Source: a virus. From it: 32,186 nucleotides of DNA. Where the stretch lies: positions 1 through 32,186 of the IMG/VR virus record IMGVR_UViG_3300043313_001360. The stretch is one strand, 5' to 3'. This document shows positions 7,137-14,283 of the stretch, in pieces. Both the position numbers and the translations under genes were made by a program. The notes under the pieces were generated by a model. The model was not told where the DNA came from and made no database searches. It was given only the letters and a program-made list of their open reading frames with translations. The first letter of the stretch is position 1; every line of letters starts with the position of its first letter.

Positions 7137-8054
7137 TCACAGCCCCCAGCGCTGCGTCGAGGCCCACGCACCGAGAAGGGCGTCGTCGTCGGGCACGTCA
7201 CCGACGTCCTTGGCGGGCTTGCCGTCCTCGTCCAGGAGGCCGTCGTAGCGCCACGGGATGGCCGCACAGCGCTTCCTGCGGAGCATGTCGGTGACCTTCT
7301 CGGCTCCCTCGCGCCCGGCCTTGTCGTTGTCGAGGGCGACGTACACGGCAGCGAAGCACCGGGCCATCAGGGTGACCTGCTCGGTGCTGGCCCAGGCCCC
7401 GAGGGAGGCGATGGCCGGGATCCCGAGCCCGAACAGCCTGACGGCATCCAGGGGGCTCTCCACGAGCACGGCGTAGTCGAACGGCTTGGCCTGCTCGTAG
7501 CCGAACAGCGTGGTGCTCTTGGGCAGCCCCTTGGGCTGGGTCAGGACCGAGCCGACCTTGCGGAGTTGGGCCCCGAGAAGGTCACCTGACGCCGGGTCAC
7601 GCAGAGGGAGGACCCATACCCGGGTATCCGGCTGCCAACGGACTTGGTACGCGTCCACGGCGGAGCGGGCCAGCCGCTTGAAGCTGAGCAGCTTCTCGGG
7701 CACGTCGACCAGGTCGTGCATCAGGGACCAGTCGTTCAGGTACGGGAGGACCGGGTCGATCACCTGCTCGGGTGACTGGCGGACCTGCTGCATCGAGCGC
7801 AGGAAGCCCTGCGTCTTCAACTGGTTCTCCAGGTCCGGTGGTGACACCCCCGTCAACTCGACGAGGAGCCCGGTCAGCGTGCCCTTGTAGCCGCACGAGA
7901 AGCAGTGGTGGAGTCCGGTGACCTTGTTGCAGGACCACGAGGGGTGTGTGTCGTTGTGGGTGGGACTGGGGCACAACCCCTCCACTTCCCTGCGCCCGTC
8001 CCGCAGGCCCTGCACCCCGGCCTGGGACAGCATGAGGAACACGTCAAGGGCCAT
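7137..8054 (-). CDS. DnaG-type DNA primase (CHC2 zinc finger + TOPRIM)
   Basis: A 305-residue primase. The N-terminal zinc-binding module has CPSPTHNDTHPSWSCN and HHCFSCGYKG (C...H...C-x2-C). The TOPRIM core carries the acidic motifs VLVESPLDAVRLF and YVALDNDKAGREGAEKV, which bind the catalytic metals. At 305 residues it is shorter than bacterial DnaG and lacks a helicase-interaction domain. It should synthesise RNA primers on the lagging strand. Its start (8054) overlaps the end of the DnaB-like gene (8044) by 11 nt. It contains an ATACCCGGGTAT palindrome at 7616-7627. Confidence 0.88.
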   Translation of the reverse strand: MALDVFLMLSQAGVQGLRDGRREVEGLCPSPTHNDTHPSWSCNKVTGLHHCFSCGYKGTLTGLLVELTGVSPPDLENQLKTQGFLRSMQQVRQSPEQVIDPVLPYLNDWSLMHDLVDVPEKLLSFKRLARSAVDAYQVRWQPDTRVWVLPLRDPASGDLLGAQLRKVGSVLTQPKGLPKSTTLFGYEQAKPFDYAVLVESPLDAVRLFGLGIPAIASLGAWASTEQVTLMARCFAAVYVALDNDKAGREGAEKVTDMLRRKRCAAIPWRYDGLLDEDGKPAKDVGDVPDDDALLGAWASTQRWGL

Positions 8055-9291
8055 TGGAGATCACCTCGTTCACTTGGCCCTGGGACCAGTTCCACGCGAT
8101 GAACGTGTCGGCTCGTGGACCCGATCGGGTCGCCAGGACTTTGAGCACGATGCTCACCTCTCCATCGTCAGGTTGTTCCGGGTCCAGACGTTCGACGCCG
8201 AGCAGCACATCTGCGCTCTGACGCCACGCCTGGGTGTACATGGCCGAGTTGGCGTTCAACTTGCCGCCTCGGGTCTTGGTCTCCGACGCCTGTGTCGTGA
8301 CCACGATCGGGATGCGCTGGGTCTGGGCGATCTTCTTCAACCCACGAGCGATGTCGGTGAGGGCCTGGGCTGAGCCCTGCTCCACCTTGGGGATCTCCGA
8401 GTTCATCAGGTAGGCGCTGTCGATGAACGTGATCTCGGGGTCGTACTCCATGATCTTCCCCTGGATCCCGGCCAGCGTCGTCCCGTTGCTCAGGTCGGTG
8501 GAGTACTGGATGGGGCGCATCAACTCCCGCTGGCGCACCGCCACCATGATCTCCCGGTGCTCACGGGTGGAGATGGTCCCGTTGAGGATCTTGGTCAGCC
8601 CGACGTTGGCCAGCAGCGACGCCTGTCGGCTCATCTGTTCGAGGTTGCTCATCTCGAACCCCATGAACAGCGCGGCCTTGGTCTGCTTCTGCGCCTCCAG
8701 GCACATCCACAGCAGCAGTGACGACTTCAAAGATTTCGGGAGGCCGATCATCACCACCAGTTGCTCGGGCTGGAAGCCGCCGGTCACGTAGTCGATGCCC
8801 CGGAAGCCGGTGCTGATCCCCCGGAGGTACCCGGGGTTGTCCATGCGCTCAGCGAGGATTTCGTCCAGTTCCCGGATCATGTCGACGTGGCTCATGTCGA
8901 GCGACGGGGTCGTCTCGATGCGGGCCTGCATCGCTGCGGCCTTCATGATCTCGATCATCTTCCACACGTCGGCGGCGTCCGCCGAGCCGACGAGGGCAGC
9001 GGCCTCGTTCAGTCCGTCGAGGGCGATGCTCTTGGCCCGGCGCACCCGCAGGGCATCGACGAGGTAGTCGAACGAGTAGGTGCTGGGCTCCCACCGGTAG
9101 CTCGGGAAGTTGCCCTGGATGACGTTCTCGTCGGCGGCCTGGGAGTACTTGCGCCAGTGGTCGAGGATGTACTCGTAGACCCGCTTCCACTTGTCGTCGT
9201 TGAAGAACTCGACCGTGATGTGAGCGTTGACAGCGTCCTTCGTCGCCTCATCGAGGATGACGCGTGACAGGAACGCTTGCTCGACATCCAT
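8044..9291 (-). CDS. dnaB: DnaB-like replicative helicase
   Basis: A 415-residue DnaB/RecA-type hexameric helicase. The N-terminal primase-interacting helical domain is MDVEQAFLSRVILDEATKDAVN.... The ATPase domain begins near residue 160 with STGFRGIDYVTGGFQPEQLVVMIG. The P-loop is GLPKSLKSS, keeping Lys-Ser but with Leu where the canonical GxxxxGK[ST] has the last Gly. ALFMGFEMSNLEQMSRQ and the Walker B-like ITFIDSAYLM follow, then GLKKIAQTQRIPIVVTTQ. It unwinds the fork ahead of the polymerase and works with the adjacent primase. Confidence 0.85.
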   Translation of the reverse strand: MDVEQAFLSRVILDEATKDAVNAHITVEFFNDDKWKRVYEYILDHWRKYSQAADENVIQGNFPSYRWEPSTYSFDYLVDALRVRRAKSIALDGLNEAAALVGSADAADVWKMIEIMKAAAMQARIETTPSLDMSHVDMIRELDEILAERMDNPGYLRGISTGFRGIDYVTGGFQPEQLVVMIGLPKSLKSSLLLWMCLEAQKQTKAALFMGFEMSNLEQMSRQASLLANVGLTKILNGTISTREHREIMVAVRQRELMRPIQYSTDLSNGTTLAGIQGKIMEYDPEITFIDSAYLMNSEIPKVEQGSAQALTDIARGLKKIAQTQRIPIVVTTQASETKTRGGKLNANSAMYTQAWRQSADVLLGVERLDPEQPDDGEVSIVLKVLATRSGPRADTFIAWNWSQGQVNEVISNGP

Positions 9292-9294
9292 GGC

Positions 9295-9714
9295 TCAGAA
9301 GTCCCCACCCATCACCACTTGCTTGCCCAACTGCCCATAGTTGTGCAAGCGCTCGGGGTCGGAGTCGATGATCTGCTGGATGTCCTGACGGAACTTCAAC
9401 CGGGAGCAGAACTGGCGGTAGTCCACCGCTTCGATAGCTGAGTACGGGATGGGGATGTCGTTCAACCACTCGGCGGCGAGATCAGCGACCTCCTGGGGCA
9501 GGAACGTGACGATCTCGAACGCCAGGTCCGGGAACCGGTCGGTCATGTACACGATCCGCTTCAACGGGATGTCGTGCCAGATCAGATTCCAGCCGGTGAC
9601 CTCGTCCTTGCGCCAGCGGTGTGTCTCGACGACCGGGACGACGGTGGCGAGGACTCCTTCGAGGACCACGAAGATGCGATGACCTGTCCAGGTCTCCAGA
9701 TCACCGTGCTGCAT
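9295..9714 (-). CDS. HAD-superfamily-like protein with degenerate catalytic motif
   Basis: About 139 residues from ATG 9714, although earlier GTG or ATG starts in frame cannot be excluded because no clear Shine-Dalgarno is seen. RIFVVLEGVLATVVP sits where HAD phosphatases have DxDGT/VL, but both aspartates are replaced (V-L-E-G-V-L). FEIVTFLP (motif II-like Thr) and IIDSDPERLHNYGQLG (a motif IV-like acidic stretch) follow in the right order. It looks like a HAD fold that has lost phosphatase chemistry. It is translated with the DnaB-like gene, whose start lies 3 nt downstream. Confidence 0.5.
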   Translation of the reverse strand: MQHGDLETWTGHRIFVVLEGVLATVVPVVETHRWRKDEVTGWNLIWHDIPLKRIVYMTDRFPDLAFEIVTFLPQEVADLAAEWLNDIPIPYSAIEAVDYRQFCSRLKFRQDIQQIIDSDPERLHNYGQLGKQVVMGGDF

Positions 9715-9911
9715 GTTGAACACGCGTGACGACGTGCGGCATCCATTTACCACCCTTGGCTCGTTGTACTTCCCACCCCAGGAAGGATCCCCGATGGAGT
9801 CTCGATCACCGGGACGACCCGTCGGCCATCCCTGCGAGCCAGGCCCCATCGGATCCCCATCGGGGATCGAACCAAGGACCCCCGACCGTAGCAGCAGCCG
9901 TCATGCGTTCG
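9715..9911. other. Intergenic stretch with a 7-bp hairpin
   Basis: No convincing gene. GATCCCC-ATC-GGGGATC (9852-9868) forms a 7-bp stem with a 3-nt loop, downstream of the 9912 stop. A related GATCCCCGATGG lies at 9788-9799. The hairpin may be a weak terminator or attenuator for minus-strand transcription, though no T-run follows. Confidence 0.4.
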
Positions 9912-10832
9912 TCAAGCGTTCCGCTCGCGCTGGAGCCGGACCTGGTCGAGGACCCACTGGGCCTTGGCCTTGTTCGCCATGCGCTCGGTGGGATCCTCGA
10001 CGTCCTCACGGCCCCACCACGCCGTGAACCGCTCGAAGGCGAACTGGGACTCCTTGACGATCACGTCGCCGCTCACACAGGCGTCCACGAAGGCGTCCAT
10101 GTACGCCTCCACGTGGGCCGAGGAGACCTCCGGGAGCATCACCTTGCGGAGGTACCCGATGGCCATGCCACGGCTGCTGGCGCGGATCACCCGGAGGGCT
10201 GGGGTCTCTCGCTTGGCGTCGGCCCACTTCCGGTCGAACTGGCGAGCCAGGTACACCGCTGGGTCGACCCGAACCTCGGAGGCTGGGAGAGCACCCTTCG
10301 GGTCCTCTCCGAAGGCTGGGCTGTCCCAGTCCTCGTCTCGGGGGCGGTTGAACGGCACGACGTTGCTCCTCGGCTCCGGGGGTGTCTGGTCAGCCGGGCG
10401 GCAGCCCGGCAGGGAGGGACCACCGAAGGTGGTCCCGTCTTGAACTCCTACGGAGTAGGAGTTCTTACTTCTGTCATCACTTGATGCCTGGAAATGATGC
10501 CTGGACAGGGCAGCCTTCAAGCCCTCCGAGAGGCACAGCAGGTGGTACTCCTGGCCATCCCGAAGGGACTTCTCCAGCACCCTTGGGGTGGTCGAGATCA
10601 GCCCCAGGTCGCGGGCCCGGACGATGAGCCGGTGGACGTTCTGGTGGTGCTTGCTGAGCTTCTTGGCCAGGGCCCGCTCGGAGGGCCAGCAGTCGGGCAG
10701 ATACCCGGCTATCGCAGCGAGCAGGTCGGTGATCGAGCGCCAGGCGTCCGGCCGGATCCCGGGGTTCGGGAGCGCACGGATCTCTTTCCGGGCTTCCCTG
10801 ATGAGCGTGGAGTGTGTTACTGTGTTCGGCAC
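9912..10832 (-). CDS. Helix-turn-helix protein, candidate replication initiator or helicase loader
   Basis: About 306 residues from the GTG at 10832, which has GGAAGG upstream; a GTG at 10868 would add 12 residues. The N-terminal part contains a winged-helix module, DCWPSERALAKKLSKHHQNVHRLIVRARDLGLI, of the type found in phage replication organisers and RepA-like initiators. A linker rich in Pro/Asp follows. The C-terminal helical domain (VDPAVYLARQFDRKWADAKRE... AFERFTAWWGREDVEDPTERMANKAKAQW) is of unknown type. It is the first gene of the minus-strand replication block, which makes an initiator or loader role plausible. An inverted repeat lies inside it at 10442-10464. Confidence 0.6.
   Translation of the reverse strand: MPNTVTHSTLIREARKEIRALPNPGIRPDAWRSITDLLAAIAGYLPDCWPSERALAKKLSKHHQNVHRLIVRARDLGLISTTPRVLEKSLRDGQEYHLLCLSEGLKAALSRHHFQASSDDRSKNSYSVGVQDGTTFGGPSLPGCRPADQTPPEPRSNVVPFNRPRDEDWDSPAFGEDPKGALPASEVRVDPAVYLARQFDRKWADAKRETPALRVIRASSRGMAIGYLRKVMLPEVSSAHVEAYMDAFVDACVSGDVIVKESQFAFERFTAWWGREDVEDPTERMANKAKAQWVLDQVRLQRERNA
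10442..10464. repeat. 9-bp inverted repeat inside a coding region
   Basis: GAACTCCTA (10442-10450) and TAGGAGTTC (10456-10464) pair perfectly around a 5-nt loop. In the protein it is the linker NSYSVGV, encoded with uncommon codons (GTA, GGA, GTT), which suggests the hairpin is what is kept. Confidence 0.55.
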
Positions 10833-10898
10833 GTGTCGACCTACCTTCCATGGGTCCGCGTCATTCACCGAGGTCTCCCGAGGGCCTGCGGTCTGCGG

Positions 10899-10922
10899 AG
10901 GTCGGGGTTCACGCCCCGACCT
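10899..10922. terminator. 9-bp hairpin in the divergent intergenic region
   Basis: AGGTCGGGG (10899-10907) pairs with CCCCGACCT (10914-10922) over a 6-nt loop, between the divergent starts at 10832/10868 and 10983. It has no T-run. It could insulate the two promoters or act as an operator. Confidence 0.4.
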
Positions 10923-10970
10923 TCGCCATTTGTGGGACAGGACCGTACCAGAGGGTCGAGTGGGGCTGCC

Positions 10971-10982
10971 TACGCTGCTGGC
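10971..10982 (+). promoter_or_regulatory. Candidate leaderless -10 box
   Basis: TACGCT (10971-10976) is followed by exactly 6 nt and the ATG at 10983. No Shine-Dalgarno is present. Confidence 0.45.
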
Positions 10983-11165
10983 ATGAGCAACGACCCGCAG
11001 CCCGACAACACCCTCCCCGGCGATCTCGACGACGACGACCTCGACGAGGTCGACGAGGACGTGGAGATCAACAACGACCTGCCCGACGGCAAGCAGCCGC
11101 CACGAGGCCGAGGCAACAGCCGAGGCAAGTCCGACCAGGCTCCTGGCCAGACCAAGAAGCCTTAG
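10983..11165 (+). CDS. Small acidic protein of unknown function
   Basis: A 60-residue protein: an acidic first half (GDLDDDDLDEVDEDVEIN) and a basic, disordered tail (RGRGNSRGKSDQAPGQTKKP). No family is recognised. The charge pattern suggests a DNA mimic or an interaction tail, which is speculative. It runs on the plus strand, opposite to its neighbours, with its own leaderless promoter. Its stop codon overlaps the stop of the convergent gene 11162-12325 by 3 nt. Confidence 0.55.
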   Translation: MSNDPQPDNTLPGDLDDDDLDEVDEDVEINNDLPDGKQPPRGRGNSRGKSDQAPGQTKKP

Positions 11166-12325
11166 CGCACCACGGCATCGAGGGCGTGCTTCAACACCAG
11201 GGGGGCGTCCTCGGGGCCACGGATGTGGGGGCTGATCCAGATCTTGCGGTGGCTCTCGGGGTTCCACTTGCCGTCGATGCGGGCCGGGCCCAGCGACGGG
11301 TAGTGCTGGTCACGGGGATGGCCACGCACGATGATGCGGTACGTCAGGGGGTGGCTCTCGCCGGGCTGGTCCCGGGGGGTGGGCTCGGTCTCGATCTCCA
11401 GGCGGCGCAGGTGGCGGACCTTGATCTCCTCGCCGTCGTCGGAGAAGCGCTTGTGCTTGCGGGCGATACGAGCGATGCGCCGGTTCTCAGGCCGCGAGAA
11501 GTGGGTGTCCTCGACGAGGATGTGCTGCCAGATCAGCCGGAACAGGGTGACCACCAACTGGCGCATCTGGTACAGGTCGGTGCTGGTCTCCAGGTCGGTG
11601 TCGACACGGGGCCCGAAGGGGACGGCGCAGAACGGCATCGGCAGCACCGGGGGCTCGCCGCTCTCCTCCCACGCTCCCGGAGCGACGAACATCGAACCGG
11701 CATCGAACAGCGGCCAGACCATCAGCCCGGAGTTGGCCTGGAAGGCCACGATGCGGGGGTTGTCCTCGTCGATGCCGGGGGCGGCGGCGATGTGAAGTCG
11801 CAGGTGCACCTCGTTGCGCTCGACCTCAGCGATCGAACCCTTGACGTAGCGGTAGGCGAAGCCCTTGATCCAGTACTCGACGGGGTCGTCACCGGGCATG
11901 GGCTTGTCGCTCATGGCCGAACGGATCCCCGCCTCGAACAGCACGGTGCCCTTGGCGTCGGGCATGTCGGTGAGCCACAGGGGCTCGTCCTCGAACGTGG
12001 GGATGAGGGCCTGCAACTGATCGCACATGTGCGCGCTCACGAACATCGTGTTGTTGTGGTTGAGGGTGTCCCACAGCAACGACCGGTAGCCCTCGACGAC
12101 GCCGGGGTCATCCGGGGGGATCTCGTTGCCGTCCGAGTCGTGGCCCATGTTCATCTTGTGCCGCAGCACGATGTCCCGGGTGAAGTCGAAGCCGTGCTCG
12201 GTGTCGACCCAGTCGGCCAGTTCGCAGTGGACCTGCAACGCCTCCGACGGGGAGTGGAAGGGGACGGGGAGGTTGCGCTCCTCGTCGATCTCGATCTCGT
12301 CGCCCAGGACTCGGACGTACTTCAC
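11162..12325 (-). CDS. Large phage protein of unknown function
   Basis: A 387-residue soluble protein: VKYVRVLGDEIEIDEERNLPVPFHSPSEALQVHC... through ...NPESHRKIWISPHIRGPEDAPLVLKHALDAVV. The final motif (SHR-x-I-W-I-x-P-x-x-x-G-P) is familiar from actinophage proteins without assigned function. No ATPase, nuclease or membrane motif is visible. GTG 12325 is chosen because it overlaps the stop of the upstream 31-codon gene as GTGA, a coupling arrangement used throughout this window. The frame upstream of 12325 is non-coding. Confidence 0.6.
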   Translation of the reverse strand: MKYVRVLGDEIEIDEERNLPVPFHSPSEALQVHCELADWVDTEHGFDFTRDIVLRHKMNMGHDSDGNEIPPDDPGVVEGYRSLLWDTLNHNNTMFVSAHMCDQLQALIPTFEDEPLWLTDMPDAKGTVLFEAGIRSAMSDKPMPGDDPVEYWIKGFAYRYVKGSIAEVERNEVHLRLHIAAAPGIDEDNPRIVAFQANSGLMVWPLFDAGSMFVAPGAWEESGEPPVLPMPFCAVPFGPRVDTDLETSTDLYQMRQLVVTLFRLIWQHILVEDTHFSRPENRRIARIARKHKRFSDDGEEIKVRHLRRLEIETEPTPRDQPGESHPLTYRIIVRGHPRDQHYPSLGPARIDGKWNPESHRKIWISPHIRGPEDAPLVLKHALDAVVR

Positions 12326-12417
12326 AGCATCACCACCAGACCTGTGACGAGCACGAGGAAGATGAAGCCGACCCAGGCGATCATCCAGTAGTCGGTGTCG
12401 TAGGCACGCTTGGTCAT
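12322..12417 (-). CDS. 31-residue single-pass membrane peptide
   Basis: MTKRAYDTDYWMIAWVGFIFLVLVTGLVVML: a short basic/polar head then one transmembrane helix (about residues 11-31). Its ATG (12417) lies 6 nt after TACACT (12429-12424), a leaderless arrangement. Its TGA overlaps the GTG of the large downstream gene, so it may serve both as a membrane peptide and as the translational entry for that gene. Confidence 0.6.
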   Translation of the reverse strand: MTKRAYDTDYWMIAWVGFIFLVLVTGLVVML

Positions 12418-12489
12418 GGGCACAGTGTAGCACACTCATGCACCTGTCCCCACGGTGTGGCTCCATTGTAAGCTGGGTATGGTCGCCTG
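12418..12489. promoter_or_regulatory. Divergent leaderless promoter pair
   Basis: This 72-bp gap separates two divergent genes. On the minus strand TACACT (12429-12424) sits 6 nt before ATG 12417. On the plus strand TATGGT (12478-12483) sits 6 nt before ATG 12490. No Shine-Dalgarno is seen for either. Confidence 0.5.
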
Positions 12490-12765
12490 ATGTCCGAAGT
12501 CATGGAGCCCGCCCTCGGAGTGCCCGCCATCTGGATCGTCTGGCAGATCGCCAAGTACTTCCTGACGGCGGAAGAGTGGATCTGGTGGACCCTCTGCATG
12601 GTCGCTGGAGTGGCCTGGGTCGTGGCCTTCATCAACCCCTCGTGGTGGTGGCAGGGACTGGGGGTAGGTGGGGCAGCAGTGTTCCTCGGCCTCGTTGCCG
12701 ACTTCCTGTTGCTAGTCGGGGACGCAGCTAAGGTCCACGTCCTCCGGAACTCCCGGAGCACGTGA
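12490..12765 (+). CDS. Small integral membrane protein
   Basis: A 91-residue protein with two to three predicted transmembrane helices (IWIVWQIAKYFL; IWWTLCMVAGVAWVVAFI; WWQGLGVGGAAVFLGLVADFLLLVG) and a short basic tail. It is rich in Trp. It is the first gene of the plus-strand accessory block and has no recognised family. It could be a holin-like or superinfection-related membrane protein, but nothing in the sequence decides this. Confidence 0.6.
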   Translation: MSEVMEPALGVPAIWIVWQIAKYFLTAEEWIWWTLCMVAGVAWVVAFINPSWWWQGLGVGGAAVFLGLVADFLLLVGDAAKVHVLRNSRST

Positions 12766-12785
12766 CCGCCACACAGGAGAACCGA

Positions 12786-13694
12786 ATGATGCACGTCGTG
12801 CTGGGTGACGGCGAGATGTCTCGCCGCGAACTCAGCAGCACGCTGGAAGACCTGCTGGAGAAGGCAGGCGACGAGGACTTCTGGTTCCTCGTCCAGGCCA
12901 AGGCCGAGCCCACCGCCACCGACAAGGCCATGATGGAGTGGATCGCTGAGCGTGGCGTCTACTACGAGACGATCGGTGACGACTTGAAGTCGGCCGACAA
13001 GATCTACAAGGACGCTCAGGAGAAGCACGAGGTCAAGCGCCTCGCTCCCAAGATCGTCAGCCTGATGGAGGAGAAGCCCGCCGAGGGTGAAGGTGCCGCC
13101 CTCTACGCCCTGTTCGTCAACAACGACGAGGAGGTGGAGGAGGACAAGTGGCTGATGGACGTGGCCACCTCGGTGGCCGACAAGAGCTTCATCGTCTACG
13201 CCATGAACGACGGCCTGGCCGAGTTGGGCTTCGACGACGAGGCCGGTGAGGAGACCGAGCCCGAGCCGGATCCCGAGCCTCCCAAGCCGGTGGCCAAGAA
13301 GGCCGCAGCCAAGAAGGCCGCTCCCAAGGCCGCAGCGCCGGTCGACGACGAGGAGACCGAGGAGGTCGACCCCGACGCCATCGGTCCCATGACCAGCCTC
13401 ACCCGGGAGATGCTGGAGGAGTTGACGATGCCGCAGTTGAAGAAGATCGCTGCGGACCGGGACATCGAGTTGCCACCTCGCACCCGCTCGACGACCTACA
13501 TTGCCACCCTGCTGGGCGAGAACGAGGAAGAGCCGCCCGTGGCCGACGTCGAGCCCGTTCCGGTACCGGAAGTGGACCCGGACGACGAGGAGATGGCGTT
13601 CGAAGCCGAGGCCATGGTGCTGGTCGTCTTCAACGGCACCGTGGTGGCCCGCACGCTGCCGGTCTCCGAGGCCCGAGCACTCATCGGAGTGTGA
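12786..13694 (+). CDS. Acidic protein with C-terminal SAP/HeH-like helices
   Basis: About 302 residues from ATG 12786, which has AGGAG 7-8 nt upstream; an alternative GTG at 12762 lacks such a site. The N-terminal 125 residues (MMHVVLGDGEMSRRELSSTLEDLLEKAGDEDFWFLVQAK...) look like a Rossmann-type alpha/beta domain. A linker of acidic runs and KKAAAKKAAPKAAA follows. Then comes LTREMLEELTMPQLKKIAADRDIELPPRTRSTTYIATLL, a SAP/HeH-like helix-extended-helix of the kind that binds nucleic acid. Function is unknown. Two hairpins follow the stop. Confidence 0.6.
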   Translation: MMHVVLGDGEMSRRELSSTLEDLLEKAGDEDFWFLVQAKAEPTATDKAMMEWIAERGVYYETIGDDLKSADKIYKDAQEKHEVKRLAPKIVSLMEEKPAEGEGAALYALFVNNDEEVEEDKWLMDVATSVADKSFIVYAMNDGLAELGFDDEAGEETEPEPDPEPPKPVAKKAAAKKAAPKAAAPVDDEETEEVDPDAIGPMTSLTREMLEELTMPQLKKIAADRDIELPPRTRSTTYIATLLGENEEEPPVADVEPVPVPEVDPDDEEMAFEAEAMVLVVFNGTVVARTLPVSEARALIGV

Positions 13695-13716
13695 TACTCA
13701 GATAAGGGGGCGAGGA

Positions 13717-13743
13717 GGGCCCGGGGCGGACGACCCCGGACCC
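13717..13743 (+). terminator. Hairpin terminator after the SAP-like gene
   Basis: GGGCCCGGGG pairs with CCCCGGACCC around CGGACGA (one C-A mismatch), followed by TTCCCC. It lies 23 nt after the stop at 13694. Confidence 0.5.
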
Positions 13744-13761
13744 TTCCCCAGCAACCAGAGT

Positions 13762-13843
13762 GCGGGCGGCGACCCTGGTCGCGTCCCCCGCGGGCGTGGG
13801 GGTTGTCCCCCACTGTAGTGAGCGGTGTGGTTCCCCGACACGC
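13762..13843 (+). other. Densely structured intergenic segment
   Basis: Two further perfect hairpins lie here: GCGAC-CCTG-GTCGC (13769-13782) and GTGGGGG-TTGT-CCCCCAC (13796-13813). The segment contains none of the Y-unit signature motifs and no ORF. It may be the end of the upstream mRNA or a separate small RNA. Confidence 0.35.
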
Positions 13844-13876
13844 CAGAGCCCCCCGGCGTGGTACCGGGGGGCTCTG
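13844..13876 (+). terminator. Strong 13-bp terminator-like hairpin
   Basis: CAGAGCCCCCCGG (13844-13856) pairs perfectly with CCGGGGGGCTCTG (13864-13876) over a 7-nt loop. It separates the upstream gene from the promoter of the Y-RNA array. No T-run follows, which is common for actinobacterial terminators. Confidence 0.6.
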
Positions 13877-13880
13877 ACGA

Positions 13881-13893
13881 AAGTATGATACTT
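13881..13893 (+). promoter_or_regulatory. Palindromic -10/operator of the Y-RNA array and Ro operon
   Basis: AAGTATGATACTT is a perfect 13-bp palindrome containing TATGAT (13884-13889), placing a start site near 13896, about 45 nt before the first Y unit. The core AGTATGATACT is identical to the operator candidate at 7065-7075. ACTTATGCGG (13890-13899) recurs exactly at 16581-16590. A degenerate copy (AGTGTGATACT) is at 13688-13698. Confidence 0.5.
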
Positions 13894-13942
13894 ATGCGGA
13901 ACCTCCTTGCTTCTGTGCGAACGTTTCGGTAGCTTGTCACTT

Positions 13943-14015
13943 GCTCCGGGCCGGAGCCAGCGGGTTACCCATCTGAAAACTGGAACCACCCCGCAGGCAC
14001 CCACTCGACCGGGGC
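13943..14015 (+). ncRNA. Y-RNA-like unit 1 (minimal, no tRNA mimic)
   Basis: A 73-nt unit. The terminal helix is 13943-13951 with 14007-14015: 9 positions, including one G-U and one G-A pair. A short GAG/CTC helix (13954-13956/14004-14006) and an inner helix GCGGG/CCCGC (13960-13964/13990-13994) follow. The asymmetric unpaired stretches between helices match the bulged Ro-binding helix of Y RNAs. The apical loop, about 25 nt, has no T- or D-arm signature, so this is a Ro-binding module only. Confidence 0.75.
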
Positions 14016-14034
14016 ATTGACAACTCAAGATCTC

Positions 14035-14165
14035 GCTGAGGGCCGAAGCAGTCTGGTTACCTCTTAGTAAAGGAGTGATTCGGGTTCGAGTCCCGACCGG
14101 GGTGCTTGCACTCCGGTAGCTCAACTGGCAGAGCACTTACTCAGGCCGCATTCCTCGACCTCAGC
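14035..14165 (+). ncRNA. Y-RNA-like unit 2 with full tRNA-like module (YrlA-type)
   Basis: A 131-nt unit. The terminal helix GCTGAGGGC/GACCTCAGC (14035-14043/14157-14165) has a G-A pair at the eighth position. The inner helix is 14048-14055/14142-14149, with one A-C mismatch. The insert is a permuted tRNA. It has a T arm (14080-14096; 5-bp stem, loop TTCGAGT), then an acceptor stem 14097-14104/14109-14116 closed by a CTTG tetraloop, then TA and a D arm GCTC-AACTGGCA-GAGC (14119-14134). The Ro-binding stem takes the place of the anticodon arm. This is the layout described for bacterial YrlA RNAs. Confidence 0.85.
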
Positions 14166-14174
14166 ACACTCTCA

Positions 14175-14276
14175 ACGGTGGGCCGGAGCTATCCGGTTAC
14201 CTACTGGAGGGTCCGCGCTCGGCGCTGTAGGGGTTCAAATCCCCGGTCAATCCCGGAGGCATCACTCGCCCACCGT
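14175..14276 (+). ncRNA. Y-RNA-like unit 3 (T arm only)
   Basis: A 102-nt unit. The perfect 9-bp terminal helix is ACGGTGGGC/GCCCACCGT (14175-14183/14268-14276). GAG/CTC (14186-14188/14265-14267) and TCCGG/CCGGA (14192-14196/14253-14257) follow. The insert has a T arm GGGG-TTCAAAT-CCCC (14230-14244) with a canonical T loop, but the acceptor and D arms are missing, so the tRNA mimic is reduced. An alternative CCTAC/GTAGG pairing (14200-14204/14227-14231) competes with the T stem. Confidence 0.75.
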
Positions 14277-14283
14277 GCAATCT

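Noticed and set aside
9858-9885. tRNA 3' end or attP core on the minus strand (GGTTCGATCCCC)
   Set aside because: The T stem does not pair (CTTGG against CCCGA), and no D or anticodon arm is found upstream; most likely chance together with the 9852-9868 hairpin.
12426-12466. Longer N-terminus for the 11162-12325 product
   Set aside because: The extra 47 codons coincide with the 31-codon membrane peptide and its promoter in another frame; the GTGA overlap at 12325 gives a better start.
13894-13932. 12-codon ORF (MRNLLASVRTFR) just after the array promoter
   Set aside because: The ATG is only 4 nt from the -10 box, so it would probably lie at or before the transcript start; no sign of attenuation codons.
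14080-14134. Ordinary tRNA gene(s) in the Y array (strong T arm and D arm)
   Set aside because: The T arm precedes the D arm, the acceptor strands are joined by a CTTG loop, and no anticodon arm exists, so these are permuted tRNA mimics inside Y-like RNAs, not decoding tRNAs.
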